Both the position numbers and the translations under genes were made by a program. 64,000 bases of DNA, taken from contig JAKCPI010022056.1 in NCBI GenBank assembly GCA_023213315.1, positions 57,075-121,074 on the forward strand. The letters are read 5' to 3'. Under the pieces are notes generated by a model. The model was not told the DNA's origin and did not search any database. It saw only the letters and a program-made list of their open reading frames with translations. Below are positions 1 to 10,204 of this stretch, piece after piece. The stretch is from Euborellia annulipes. Its lineage: Eukaryota > Arthropoda > Insecta > Dermaptera > Anisolabididae. Each line of letters opens with the position of its first letter. Position 1 is the stretch's first letter.

Positions 1-374
1 AGTAAGAAATTCATTTTTTTTCCAAATTTTTTCCAAAAATTTTTGAAAAATCACTACCAAATTTTTTAAAATTTTAATTTTATTAAAATTGTGATTTTAT
101 TTAAAATTTTTAAAGTTTTATAGTAGATTTGTTTTTGTTTTATACTATTTAAACATATTAAATTATTTTAATTTTCTAAAAAAAATTTTTTTGCCCCCCC
201 CCCCCCCTGATTCAAATTCGTTTTGGCGCCCCTGAAGAGATGGCGTTAGTTTTTCCCATAGGGATACAAGGGATTTATTCCATTTCATTTTAAAGTTCCC
301 AGCTAATTAATTAAGGGTAGAAAATTAATTATTTTTTAATACAATGATTACTAATTTAATTATCTATAAATTAT
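1..374. other. AT-rich non-coding DNA with poly-C tract
   Basis: No gene is seen. The stretch is AT-rich with homopolymer runs and a poly-C run near 193-207. That run is followed by GGCGCCCCTG, which resembles the end of a hAT-type repeat whose other end would lie outside the window. It probably belongs to the intron downstream of the minus-strand exon at 737-937. Confidence 0.5.
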
Positions 375-550
375 AGAGCGAATTTTTTAAAAATATCTTT
401 TATTTAATGCGATTAATCTAAAAAAAAAGGGCTTCTATAAGTTGTAGATATTTTAAATAGCTTTAATTTAAAAAAAATTTGAGGTCGATAGCTTCAAAAT
501 TGTGGCCGCTGGAAACTCCCAAAATTAGCACCCCGAGACGCGCACCTTAA
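375..550 (+). repeat. Interspersed repeat I, copy 1
   Basis: About 175 bp are repeated in inverted orientation at 43503-43706, with shared text such as CGCGTCTCGGGGTGCTAATTT read on the minus strand. No reading frame, tRNA promoter or clear terminal repeat is visible, so the class is unknown. Confidence 0.6.
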
Positions 551-736
551 TTCTTTTTTCGAGATATTTTCCTATCCTATTGAGAGAGGATGCTGAACAC
601 CCCTAAAAGGAATTGAACATCCGAGCACACCCTCTCGCTTAATTAAACTGACTAAAAGCTCAAATATTTGGGACCAATGAAATAATGTTAAAATTATAAT
701 CTGAAGGAAGGAACAAAAAGAAAAAGTCGAGGTTAC

Positions 737-937
737 CTTCATTAGTGTGATGGCATAATAACGCATATGTTCTTTGACTGTGAGCTCGTAGGGTTGAGTA
801 AGGGAAGGTTGAGCATGTCCTCCGTAAGTAAGAGCATCGGGCTGTTGGCCCAAACGCCGTAGTTTTCTGCCCCCGGCAGAACCTCCTGACCCAGTACCTC
901 CTTCCAAGGTGTCCAAAGGCTCGGCCCGAACCACCAC
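737..937 (-). CDS. MYCBP2/highwire orthologue, downstream internal exon
   Basis: This 201-bp exon (67 codons, phase 0 at both ends) follows directly after the exon at 14404-14629 in the transcript. It starts after the acceptor TCATTGCAG, ends at AAG|GTAACC, and encodes VVVRAEPLDTLEGG through YELTVKEHMRYYAITLMK. The last part matches a stretch I recall from PAM/Highwire/RPM-1 proteins just after the filamin-type repeat (pattern YEP.VVKEARYIAITMMK). The Gly/Ser-rich linker GGTGSGGSAGG looks lineage-specific. These very large RING-type E3 ligases control axon and synapse development, in part by limiting DLK MAP-kinase signalling. Only this fragment lies here; the next exon is beyond position 1. 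Assignment rests on recalled family sequence, not a search. Confidence 0.82.
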
Positions 938-1128
938 CTGCAATGATCAACAAAAAAGAGCTTAAAAACAGAAAAAAAAGAATGAAAGGTGGGAAAATTT
1001 AAATCAGATATTTATTATATATAAAATAAAGTAAAAAAAATATGAAATAACGACAATTCCCCTGTCTCTTGGAGTAGAGGTAGAGATCGACCTTCATATT
1101 CAAAGGGTAAATGGTTAATTTTTTAGGC

Positions 1129-1180
1129 TTATTATAAGAGTCTAAAATCTATATAAAAAGTAATAGAGGTAAGAGAAAGT
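1129..1180 (+). repeat. Family A right-end remnant
   Basis: The sequence ends in GAGGTAAGAGAAAGTAAAAA, the right-hand hairpin arm of family A, with a decayed opposite arm. The rest of the element is missing. Confidence 0.5.
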
Positions 1181-1314
1181 AAAAACAATAGTATAAATAT
1201 AAATCCAGTACTTGTATGTTGAAGGTTTTCTTAACGATAAAAATATTCTGTTCTTAAAATAAATAATGTTATTATTTATTATCAGAACATTTAATAAGGC
1301 TGGCGAATGACATA

Positions 1315-1365
1315 GCATGTTAAACTTTGGGTTACTTTGTTAACCATCATCAGGCGTAGAAAGAG
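1315..1365 (-). other. Hammerhead-like core, decayed
   Basis: On the minus strand CTGATGA is followed by TGGTTA, a short loop, TAACC and then CAAAG. This is the layout of a hammerhead ribozyme core (CUGANGA, stem II, GAAA) with the first base of GAAA changed. Stem II pairs GGUUA with UAACC. Activity is unlikely. Confidence 0.3.
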
Positions 1366-1754
1366 TGCAAACAGTTGAGTTGAGTTACAAAGAACAGATC
1401 ATTTTATCAATAAGTAAATTAACCTTCAATATACACATATATAGGCCTTTATACTTGGGATGTTTCCATCAATTAAAAAAATAAATGCAGTTTTTAATAA
1501 TAAAATAAAATACTATTTTTGAAAAAAAAAAAAAAAAAAATATTTTAATTAAGAAAATTTTGTAGATGATTAATAATTAATCGGTTAATGTCAATGTAGC
1601 ACTTTCTAAAAATTCCGTTTATTAATTAAAATATTTTGTCAAAAAAAAAGTTTGGCTTGTTTGATTTTACAAAAAATTTTTTAATTATAAAAACACTTAT
1701 ATTTGTTAGAGGGCAAAGTGTTAGTATGTCTATATCCTTTGAATGAAACATTAT

Positions 1755-1890
1755 TATTTTTTTTTATTTAAGGTCTTTTTTGGCAACGGAGAGAGGCCAT
1801 TTAGACCCCGTCTCTAGTTATTTCAATTTATTGTTAGCCAATTAAATTGAAAAAAATGAGGCGAGATGCAAACCCGCGACCCTTGCTTCA
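1755..1890 (-). mobile_element. tRNA-derived SINE, family S1 (minus strand)
   Basis: Read on the minus strand, a tRNA-like head with a box-B-like GGGTTTGCATCTC is followed by the shared body, 'AATTAAATTGGCTA..AATAAATTGAAAT', and ends with GCC..AAAAAAGACCTTAAA. The body matches copies at 2033-2192, 21248-21390 and 47525-47695. Confidence 0.6.
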
Positions 1891-2032
1891 GAACACAGTA
1901 TTATTCACATTTTTTGAATGTTTCATATTATTTGTAACTTATATACTGTATGTATAATATACCTTGTATTTTCTAATTGTTATCTTAAATAAAAAATTTT
2001 AATTTAAAGTAAGAAAATACCCGTTTAAAAAA

Positions 2033-2192
2033 AGCCCTCGGGTCTTGGTTTAGGGGCTGGTCTTCTGCATCAAGGGTCGCGGGTTCGCATCCCGTCTCAT
2101 GCAACAAAAATTTATTTCAATCTAATTGACTACCAATAAATTGAAATAAATAGAGACGAGATCTAAATTGTCGAAAAATACCTTAAATAAAT
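2033..2192 (+). mobile_element. tRNA-derived SINE, family S1
   Basis: A tRNA-like head has a box-B-like GGGTTCGCATCCC near 2082. The body contains two ATTTCAATYTAATTGRCTACC-type segments and the tail ends GTCGAAAAATACCTTAAATAAA. The element abuts family A copy 1 at 2200. Confidence 0.7.
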
Positions 2193-2199
2193 TTAAAAA

Positions 2200-2880
2200 A
2201 ATCTGGTGTGACTGGCGCACAGCACACAACTTTCTCTTACCTTCGGTAATCGAAAGTTGTGCACTGTGCTTGTCACACCAGATTTTTTGTGTCGACATGT
2301 ATTTAGTTCCCGGCAGTAGGGAATATTTGAATTCAGATGTAAAATTTATAAGTATGGGAAAATATTTATATTTTGTTACCATGGCAACCATTTCTCCTAT
2401 CTTTCCTATGAAGCACAAGAGTAAAGTGTGCTTCAAACAATTTTGTGGGCGAAACGAGAATATACATTTGAAAGAGCATCTAAAAAATAATTGATTTTTG
2501 AATTTTAATCAAAATCGTTAGAGCGAATTTTGAGAAAATCGAAAAAACTGAAAAAGTACATCAGTAAAGTACTAGTACTCTTTGGCCGATTTTGATTAAA
2601 AGCTTATTTTTCCGGTCCCGGGGGTGTTTAACTTAAATATAAAATTTCAGCCTCATAGCTCAATTCCTTCATGCTTAAAATTTGACACACACCCACCCAC
2701 CCACCCACCCACCCACCCACCCACCCACAGACAGACCATGTCGCGAAAACCACTTTTTTGGATTCAGGGGACCTCAAAACGTGAAGATCCATCAAAATCT
2801 CGACATCGAATTTTTGACATGAATCCAATACTTTCTCTCTATATATATATTACATATATACATAGGTAAGAGAAAGTAAA
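2200..2880 (+). mobile_element. Family A element, copy 1 (near full length)
   Basis: The left end is a hairpin: ATCTGGTGTGACTGGCGCAC pairs with a later GCTTGTCACACCAGAT, and the inner CTTTCTCTTACC faces GGTAATCGAAAG. The middle carries TTGTTACCATGGCAACC, AAAGTACTAGTACT, a CCCA/ACAC microsatellite (2686-2730) and the block ending in TTTTGACATGAATCCAATA. The right end is a second hairpin, ACTTTCTCTCTATAT..ATAGGTAAGAGAAAGT. No frame spans it. CTTTCTCTTACC at the left and GGTAAGAGAAAG at the right form a shared inverted motif. Confidence 0.85.
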
Positions 2881-3248
2881 AAAAGTTAAATAATGAATGA
2901 AAATGAAATAAGATTTTGTTCAATGATACAATATAGGTGGTAATATTTACCATTATCCGTGCTGCGAATAGATGCGATATAAAGGATAACAAGTCGCCTA
3001 ATTTATTAATTATATTTTTAAATTAATTATTTTAATTTAATAATTTAATTTAATATATAATTAAAATAAATATATAGGCCTATTTAAAAAAAATAAAATT
3101 TAATATTTATTAATTAGACCCATTTTTATTATTTAATTAATCAATTAGAAATACAGTGTTTGAAATTTAATATTTTATGTTTAAAAAATATCCAATTGCC
3201 GATTCTCAAAATCAAAGCTAACCATAACTTTCATTTTATAATTAAAAA
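2881..3248. other. AT-rich spacer
   Basis: This spacer between two family A copies is almost pure A/T with TTAATTAA-type runs and one TATAGGCCTAT. No gene or recognisable repeat is seen. Confidence 0.5.
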
Positions 3249-3902
3249 ATCTGGTGTGACTGGCGCACAGCACACAACTTTCTCTTACCTTCGGTAATCG
3301 AAAGTTGTGTTCTGTGCTTGTCACACCAGATTTTTTGTGTCGACATATATTTAGTTCCCGACAGTACGGAACATTTGAATTCAGATGTAAAATTTATAAG
3401 TATGGGAAAATATTTATATTTTGTTACCATGGCAACCATTTCTCCTATCTTCCCTATGAAATACAAGAGTAAAGTGGTCTTCAGAAGATTTCAATTGCAA
3501 AATGAGAATATACATTTTAAAGAGAATCTAAAAATTAATTGATTTTTGAATTTAAAAAAAAATCGTTGGAGCAAATTTTGAGAAAATCGAAAAAAAACTG
3601 AAAAAGTACATCAGTAAAGTACTAGTACTCTTTGGCCGATTTTGATTAAAAGCTTATTTTTCCGGTCCCGGGGGATGTTTAACTTAAATATAAAATTTCA
3701 GCCTCATAGCTCAATTCCTTCATGCTTAAAATTGAACACAGACACACACACAGACAGACCATGTCGCGAAAACCACTTTTTTGGATTCAGGGGACCTCAA
3801 AACGTGAAGATCCATCAAAATCTCGACATCGAATTTTTGACATGAATCCAATACTTTCTCTCTATATATATATTACATATATACATAGGTAAGAGAAAGT
3901 AA
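3249..3902 (+). mobile_element. Family A element, copy 2 (near full length)
   Basis: Same layout as copy 1 in the same orientation, about 370 bp downstream. The left hairpin is at 3249-3332, an ACAC/ACAG microsatellite is near 3737-3760 and the right hairpin is at 3853-3900. The short spacing means the left half of one copy and the right half of the other could recombine. Confidence 0.85.
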
Positions 3903-4084
3903 AAAAAGTCTTAGTTGTAATTTATTAGTAAATAAACCTGTAATCGTTGCAAAAAGAAGTTTACTATTTACTAAAAAAATATTGATAGCCTTCACAGTGG
4001 CGTACCGAGGGGGGGGGGGGGGGGGGCGGTACGCCCCAGGCCCCGTGCCGGCATAGGCCCCCATATATTTATAAAAAAAAAAAT

Positions 4085-4438
4085 TTAATGCAAATTTCTC
4101 TTTGAGAGGCCCCGGGGCCCTCAGGGCTTAAGTAAAAAAAAAAAAAAAAATTTAGTTCAAAAATGAAAATTTAATGAAAATTTTTTCTTTGAGAGGCCCC
4201 GAGGCCCTCAGGGCTCAAATAAAAACCGAAAAATTTAGTTAAAAAATCAAAAGTTATTGAAAATTTCTCTTGCGAGGACCCGGGTTCCTCAGGGCTCAAG
4301 TAAAAACCGAAAAATTTAGTTAAAAAATCAAAATTTAATGAAAATTTCTCTTGCGAGGACCCGGGGCCCTCAGGGCTCAAGTAAAAACCGAAAAATTTAC
4401 ATTAAAAAAATCAAAATTTAATGAAAATTTCTCTTTAA
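4085..4438. repeat. Minisatellite array, left half
   Basis: Units of about 70-80 bp alternate a GC-rich core (GAGGCCCCGGGGCCCTCAGG) with AAAAACCGAAAAATTTAGTT and AATGAAAATTTCTCTT. The same unit fills 5556-5900 and, inverted, 52120-53990. Confidence 0.8.
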
Positions 4439-5552
4439 TGCCCAATCGCACCGCACAATTTAAGTATAACTTAAAATAAAGTATCAGCAACATGGCAACG
4501 TTGTAAATTTTAGTGATATTCTGCTGATTTATTTGTGATTTAATATTATAAGACTTAAACGATACTGTTATTTATTAATAAATATATATTGGGGGTCCTG
4601 GCATCTTTATTCACGCCATTTGGGTCTTGAAACATGATTTTATTTTCAATCAGAGAACGTGTTATCTTAGCAACGAACGTGGTTAGCAACGGATGACAAT
4701 GAAAGTGTGTTAAATTTCATACTTAACCCCCAAATATTTAAGCCCTCGATTTCGGGGGCTTAGCAATGACTTAAGCTAAAAAACAATATTGATAATATAA
4801 TATTAATTAACTAATAATAATACATTTTTTGGATTCGATTTAGATTTTTCTTATAAAAAACATGAACAATATGAACTATATTTTCGAGGATGATCTATAT
4901 TATATTAGAGGAGGGTCTGTCGGTCCATCCGTGTGTCACGCTCTGACCAACTTCCCGTTGGAATTTTGAAACGAAATTTTCCAGTCTTATATTAGTAGAG
5001 CTGTGTTTTTCAATCTTTTTGAAATTACAGGTTGAAAAATTCTGGCGATTCTCTTGGTTCATGACCGACAAAAAGATTGTAAATCAAAAGACTATGTAAG
5101 TTATATGATTTTCTCTATTTTGGTACCTATTTCCCTTCTCCATGAAATTATGTTTTTATTATCGTGTAGAACTTTGCCTTTTTCCTTTTGCCGCCTACCC
5201 TCCGTGTAGGGCTTCGCCACCCCCTAGGGGTCCCGACCCACAGATTGAAAAACACTGTTATAGAGTGACAGATCTTTATTAATAATATAATAATTTATAT
5301 ATAGTAGCCTATATATAAAATTGCTATTAATTAATCAAAAATCATGAAAATTAATATTTTGTTTCTGATTTTCTCATTTTTCTGAAATTAATATTTATAA
5401 ACAATATGTATTTAATTTAGTTTATGATTATTAAAAAGAAAAAATTATTAAATTAAAAATAAATCACTAGAATATCACTAAAATTTACAACGTTGCCAGG
5501 TTGTTGATACTTAATTTTAAGTCATACTTAAATTGTGCGGTGCGATTGGGCA
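4439..5552. mobile_element. Harbinger-like non-autonomous element, target duplication TAA
   Basis: Long inverted ends begin TGCCCAATCGCACCGCACAA and mirror GTGCGGTGCGATTGGGCA. The repeat runs about 80 bp and includes AACGTTGYMAKGTTGYTGATAC-like text. The flanks read CTCTTTAA and TAAGAGG, and an uninterrupted minisatellite unit reads CTCTTTAAGAGG, so 3 bp (TAA) were duplicated. A 3-bp TWA duplication suggests PIF/Harbinger, but no transposase is present. A smaller hAT MITE sits inside at 5001-5257. Confidence 0.7.
5001..5257. mobile_element. hAT-type MITE nested in the TAA-flanked element
   Basis: The ends are CTGTGTTTTTCAATCTTTTT and CAGATTGAAAAACACTG. The CAGTGTTTTTCAA type of end is common in hAT elements. 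The flanks TAGTAGAG and TTATAGAG agree at 6 of 8 bases, so the target duplication has decayed. Confidence 0.6.
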
Positions 5553-5555
5553 TAA

Positions 5556-5900
5556 GAGGTCCCGGGGTCCTCAGGGCTCAAATAAAAACCGAAAAATTTA
5601 CATAAAAAAAATCAAAATTTAATGAAAATTTCTCTTTAAGAGGCCCCGGGGCCCTCAGGGCTCAAATAAAAACTGAAAAATTTAGTTAAATAATCAAAAT
5701 TTAATGAAAATTTCTCTTTAAGAGGTCCCGGGGCCCTCAGGGCTCAAGTAAAAACCGAAAAATTTACATAAAAAAAAATCAAAATTTAATGAAAATTTCT
5801 CTTTAAGAGGCCCCGGGGCCCTCAGGGCTCAAATAAAAACCGAAAAATTTAGTTAAAAAATCAAAATTTAATGAAAATTTCTCTTCGAGAGGTCCCGGGA
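5556..5900. repeat. Minisatellite array, right half
   Basis: It continues the array of 4085-4438 after the TAA-flanked insertion, with four to five units whose core is GGCCCCGGGGCCCTCAGGG. Confidence 0.8.
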
Positions 5901-6584
5901 CCCTTGGGGTTCAGGGATATACGGTATTTTTAAAATATTTTTATGTATGGAGGATAAGAATATTTAAAGATGAGCACCCCCCCCCCCCAAAAAAAAAAAT
6001 TCAATATAAGCCCCCCCTCTTCTAGTGCCGCCCCAGGCTCCCAACTGCCTCGGTACGCCTCTGAGCCTTCAACTTTCCAAGTATACTATAAATTCTAAAA
6101 GTACTTATCAAAGCTGTGAGTGCTATTTATTGGCGAAACATTTAATTTTTCTAAAAGTACTTTTAAAATTTCAGTATCAGCACTTCACATTTAATTTAAT
6201 ACTGATACTGGAATTTTCAGTTGGCCTACTCCTACTCTTAAAATAATTCAGAATTAGAACTACTGTGTACTTAAAAAGTACTTTAAATCAGTGGTTTCCA
6301 AACTTTATGTCACCACGCCTCCCTTAAAAATATTTAATCTTATGACGCCACCTCCCCCCCTCCCATTTTATAAAATAATACAAAAACAAGAATTTTTAAT
6401 GCTAAAAAATATAGACTTATATAAAAATATTTTTTTTATTTATTCTTATTTATATTAAAACTAGCAATCATTTGGAAAATTGGTCCTGGTGGCCAATATT
6501 CGCGCCTCCCCTTAGACTAGTCCGCGCCTCATAGTTTGGAAAACGCTGGTATAAGGGTGGTGGAATTTGTATCAGGAATGAAAG

Positions 6585-6780
6585 TTAGAAGAAAACGCAA
6601 CTAGAATTTTTCTTTACAAATATATTTTAACAGCTTACGTTTCGGCCTTGGTCAAAGCCATCCTCGGATGACCACTAATGGCCTCCGAGGATGGCTTTGA
6701 CCAAAGCCGAAATGTTAACTGTTAAAATATATTTTTAAAGAAAAAATTCTGGTTTCGTTTTTTCTAACTTTCATTCCTGA
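6585..6780. repeat. Palindrome with hammerhead-like core
   Basis: Arms TTTAACAGCTTACGTTTCGG and their inverted match meet around 6670. Within it, GAGGATGGCTTTGACC..GCCGAAA resembles the stem II plus GAAA part of a hammerhead core. A diverged copy is at 36025-36240. Confidence 0.6.
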
Positions 6781-6796
6781 AGAAAAATATTTTTCT

Positions 6797-7056
6797 CAAA
6801 TCTTATTTTCACGCCCTAGGGGGGTGCCTAACTTAAATATAAAATTTCAACCTCCTAGCTCAATTCCTTCATGCTTTAAATTGAACCCAAACAGACACAC
6901 AGACAGAATATGTTGCGAAAACCATTTTTTTTTTTGATTCAGGGGACCTCAAAACGTGTATATCCATCAAAGTCTCAATATCGAATTTTCGACATGAATC
7001 CAATACTTTCTCTCTATATACATGTATATTAACTTATACATATAGGTAAGAGAAAA
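6797..7056 (+). mobile_element. Family A element, right half only
   Basis: The copy starts at the GGGTGCCTAACTTAAATAT block and runs through an ACAGACAC microsatellite to the right hairpin ending in GGTAAGAGAAAA. The left half is absent, as in the paralogous 36258-36455. Confidence 0.75.
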
Positions 7057-8263
7057 TAAAATTCAAATCCGAATTGAGATTAGTTCTATATAAAAAAAAA
7101 TGCGGTAACTCACCCCAGTAAAATTCTAAGTGGACTAATCATATCTTACTTTTCTACCTAATGAAAAAAATCCCTACAAAATTCTGCAAGGGACTCGATG
7201 GGTTCCTAAGTTACCCAGTGTTATTACTATCTGTTTATGAGAGTTTTGAAATCTTCAAAAATTAATTCCGCCCCAGTAATAAGAAATTTTAGAATGACAT
7301 TAAAATGTTTCTACCCCACTAGCCTTTTGCTAAAAATTGAATATAAATTTTAACTCAAACGGAATGCACCTATTTTTTTTTAAAGTATTAAAAAAACAAT
7401 ATCTTTGTGCATTATAGGGGATGGGGCATTTGCCCCGCTGGTTAATGCCTTCATACCCCCCCCCCCTTTAAGGCAATGCGAGCCTTCACCGCGAAATTAC
7501 TCTCAAAATAATTTGAATACATTTATAAATAATTATTTTTATTTTTATTTTATTTTGAAATTATTTTATTTCAATTTTCAACCCTTAATCCACCCCTGTG
7601 TAAAAGTACATTAATAACGGTTATCGCATAAAGTCTTATATGGGCTGAGTTGCCTAAATACTGTGTGCATGTGTGTGTGTGAGTGTGAATGAGAAAAAAA
7701 AGGTGTAAAAAAAAAGATAAAAAATAAAAAACTAATTTTTTTCCAATGACACCTACACTCCCCCTTCCCTTTTCAACAGCTTATATTCTCCCTCTACCCT
7801 TAGTGAAATACAAAATATTTAAATTCATATTCAAAAGAATCGTTTTTCGCAGTCAAATTATTTGTTTTTATCATTTTTTTTTCAACGATAAAATGCATAA
7901 TAATTACCTTTAATAAGACTCTCAAGAGGGTGTGCTGGTTGACGGTGAGGTCAGGGTGGGTTACACTATATTAATTATTCACTTTGATTCACTTTAAACA
8001 CAAAAAAGACAGCAGCGCCTGCAATCCGACCACGATCTCGACTCAACTGAACGAGAAACTTGTCTCTCTCTTTTTTATAGGAATAAAATAGATGAAAATA
8101 ACAATTCCCTTTTTATTAAAAGTAAAAAAATACTTTTTGCTCTAATCTAACTATATTTAAAGCTGAAAAAGAATGTCAACAAGTGATTTGGAATATTCCA
8201 AGGCCTTTCTTAAATAATCAGCCCTTCATCCCCCCTAACCAAAATAATAATCAACCCTATTTT

Positions 8264-8914
8264 TACTTTCTCTTACCTATGTATATATGTAATATATATA
8301 TAGAGAGAGAAAGTATTGGATTCATGTAAAAAATTCGATGTCGAGATTTTGATGGATATACACGTTTTGAGGTCCCTTGAATCCAAAAGTAATTTTCGCG
8401 ACATGGTCTGTCTGTCTGTGTGTCTGTGAACAAAAAATCTCAAGAACGAAAAGAGCTAGGAGGTTGAAATTTTGTATTTAAGTTAGGCACCCTCATGGGA
8501 CGTGACACGAAACTTTTGAACAAAATCTGCCAAAGAGTATTAGTACTTTACTGATGCACTTTTTCAGTTTTTTTCAATTTTCTCAAAATTTGCTCCAACG
8601 ATTTTGTTTAAAATTCAAAAATTAATTATTTTTTAGATTCTCTATAAAATGTATATTCTCATTTTGTCATTGAAATCTTCTGAAGACCACTTTACTCTTG
8701 TACTCCATAGAAAAGATGGGGAAATGGTTGCCATGGTAACAAAATATAAATATTTTCACATATAAATTTTATATCTTGAAAATCGAATGTACCGTACTGT
8801 CGGAAACTAAATATATGTCGACACGAAAAATCTGGTGAGACAAGCACAGTACACAAGTTTCGATTACCGAAGGTAAGAGAAAGTTGTGTGCTGTGCGCCA
8901 GTCACACCAGATTT
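8264..8914 (-). mobile_element. Family A element inside the composite hAT element
   Basis: A near full-length copy in reverse orientation runs from ACTTTCTCTTACCTATG to GTCACACCAGATTTTTT. The paralogous composite element near 38380-38400 lacks it and reads straight from the upstream flank into TTTGGCTTCGATTTAGCT. This copy therefore inserted after the two composite elements diverged, or was lost from the other. Confidence 0.8.
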
Positions 8915-9557
8915 TTTCTATTTGGCTTCGATTTAGCTAAAATAAATTTAAAAAACATTTTTTTCAATTTTTCAACCCCTTATCCAATCCTAATAAATAA
9001 AATAAAAAAAAAAACTTCCCTGGATCACCTTTGGGTTTTACACATAGTATAATTTTCTAGAATGAGTCTTACTTTAGGCCAGTGGTTTCCAAACTATGTT
9101 ACAACGCCTCCCTTAAAAATATTTAATCTTATGACGCCCCCCCCCCCACACACACACATTTAATAAAATAATACAAAAACAAAAATTGTTAATACCAAAA
9201 AATATAAATTTATATAAAATTATTTTTTTTATTTATTCATATTTATTATTTTAATTAAAAACTCCGTCCCACAATCTTCTAAATTATTTTATTATTATTA
9301 TTTATAAAACTAGCAATCATTTGGAATATTGGTGGCCAATATTCGCGCCTCCCCTTAGATTAGTCCGCGCCTCACAGTTTGGAAAACGCTGCTTTAAATA
9401 CATTAAAGCACCTCTAGAAAAGTTAATTGAAAAATAGTTAAATATTTTTATTGCTTTTGGTATTTCAAGTATTTGTTGAAATCACTAGTACTAGTCCCAG
9501 TACTACTTCAAAAGCACTTGTGACAATTCTGTCTTAATATTTAAATAAAGTGGAGGG

Positions 9558-9826
9558 CAAGGGCGGATTCAGAGCTGTTTCTCGGGCGGGGGGGGGGGGG
9601 GTAATCTGGTGTGACTCGTCGCACAGCACACTATTTTTTTTTAATTTCGGTAAATTAAAAGCGCATTCTGTACTTGTTTGCCAGAATATAAATACACATC
9701 AAATTTTTAAGTATTAATTTTAAAAATTTTACATTAAAAATAAATTTTTTTGCGAAAAAAAGGTATTTTTTTCGAATCTCGGGGGGGGGGGGGTAATTAC
9801 CTCCTCCCCCCTTGTATCCGCCCTTG
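9558..9826. mobile_element. hAT MITE family C, target duplication GTGGAGRG
   Basis: The ends are CAAGGGCGGATTCAGAG and TTGTATCCGCCCTTG. The flanks GTGGAGGG and GTGGAGAG match at 7 of 8 bases. Poly-G tracts sit just inside both ends. The interior holds TAATCTGGTGTGACTCGTCG, a module also found at the left end of family A. Confidence 0.8.
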
Positions 9827-10204
9827 GTGGAGAGGGAGGAGGAGAGAAGATCAAAAGCTTAGACGGCACAATAAACAGAATAATTTTTTTTTTCTCCATT
9901 TTACTTTCCAACTGTTAAAATAAAAATTCAAAATGTTCAGAAATTAAAATTAAATTTGTTTAATATTTAAATGGAGAAACAATTAGAAAAGCAAAGAAAA
10001 CATTTTAAAAAATTATTCCGCCTTGGAGAGTGGCGTAGAGGCTAAAAAAGTAAAATCAATATCAAACTTATTATTAAAGCATTAGAGGTGAATTTTATGG
10101 AAATATAAACAAATCGTTGTTATGATTAGAAAGAGGATAAATTTTGAAAAATCCATAATCGTGCATTTCAAGTCCAAATATAAGTGTTATCATAATATCA
10201 ATCA

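Larger units (their letters stand above)
3995..6063. mobile_element. hAT-type element with minisatellite, target duplication AGCCTTCA
   Basis: The ends are CAGTGGCGTACCGAGG and CCTCGGTACGCCTCTG. They are flanked by a perfect 8-bp duplication AGCCTTCA (3987-3994 and 6064-6071), the hAT signature. Inside are GC-rich/AT-rich minisatellite units (core GGCCCCGGGGCCCTCAGGG) at about 4085-4438 and 5556-5900. A separate TAA-flanked element (4439-5552) splits the array. No transposase is encoded, so it would need one in trans. Confidence 0.85.
6289..9391. mobile_element. 3.1-kb composite hAT-type element, copy 1, target duplication CTTTAAAT
   Basis: The outer ends CAGTGGTTTCCAAAC (6289) and GTTTGGAAAACGCTG (ending 9391) are flanked by a perfect 8-bp duplication CTTTAAAT (6281-6288, 9392-9399). 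Each end is itself a short MITE-like module (6289-6548 and about 9081-9391). Between them lie a palindrome (6585-6780), a right-half family A copy, about 1.2 kb of private non-coding DNA (7066-8260) and a full family A copy (8264-8914). The same order recurs at 35730-39088 with another perfect 8-bp duplication, so the block moved as one unit. No transposase frame is visible. Confidence 0.85.

Noticed and set aside
660..953. Alternative minus-strand frame over the MYCBP2 exon
   Set aside because: It overlaps the real exon out of frame, has no family similarity and ignores the splice sites.
2200..2880. Helitron proper as the identity of family A
   Set aside because: A canonical 3' CTRR end after the hairpin is not seen and the AT target rule is not evident, so only a loose helentron/HINE-like comparison is kept.
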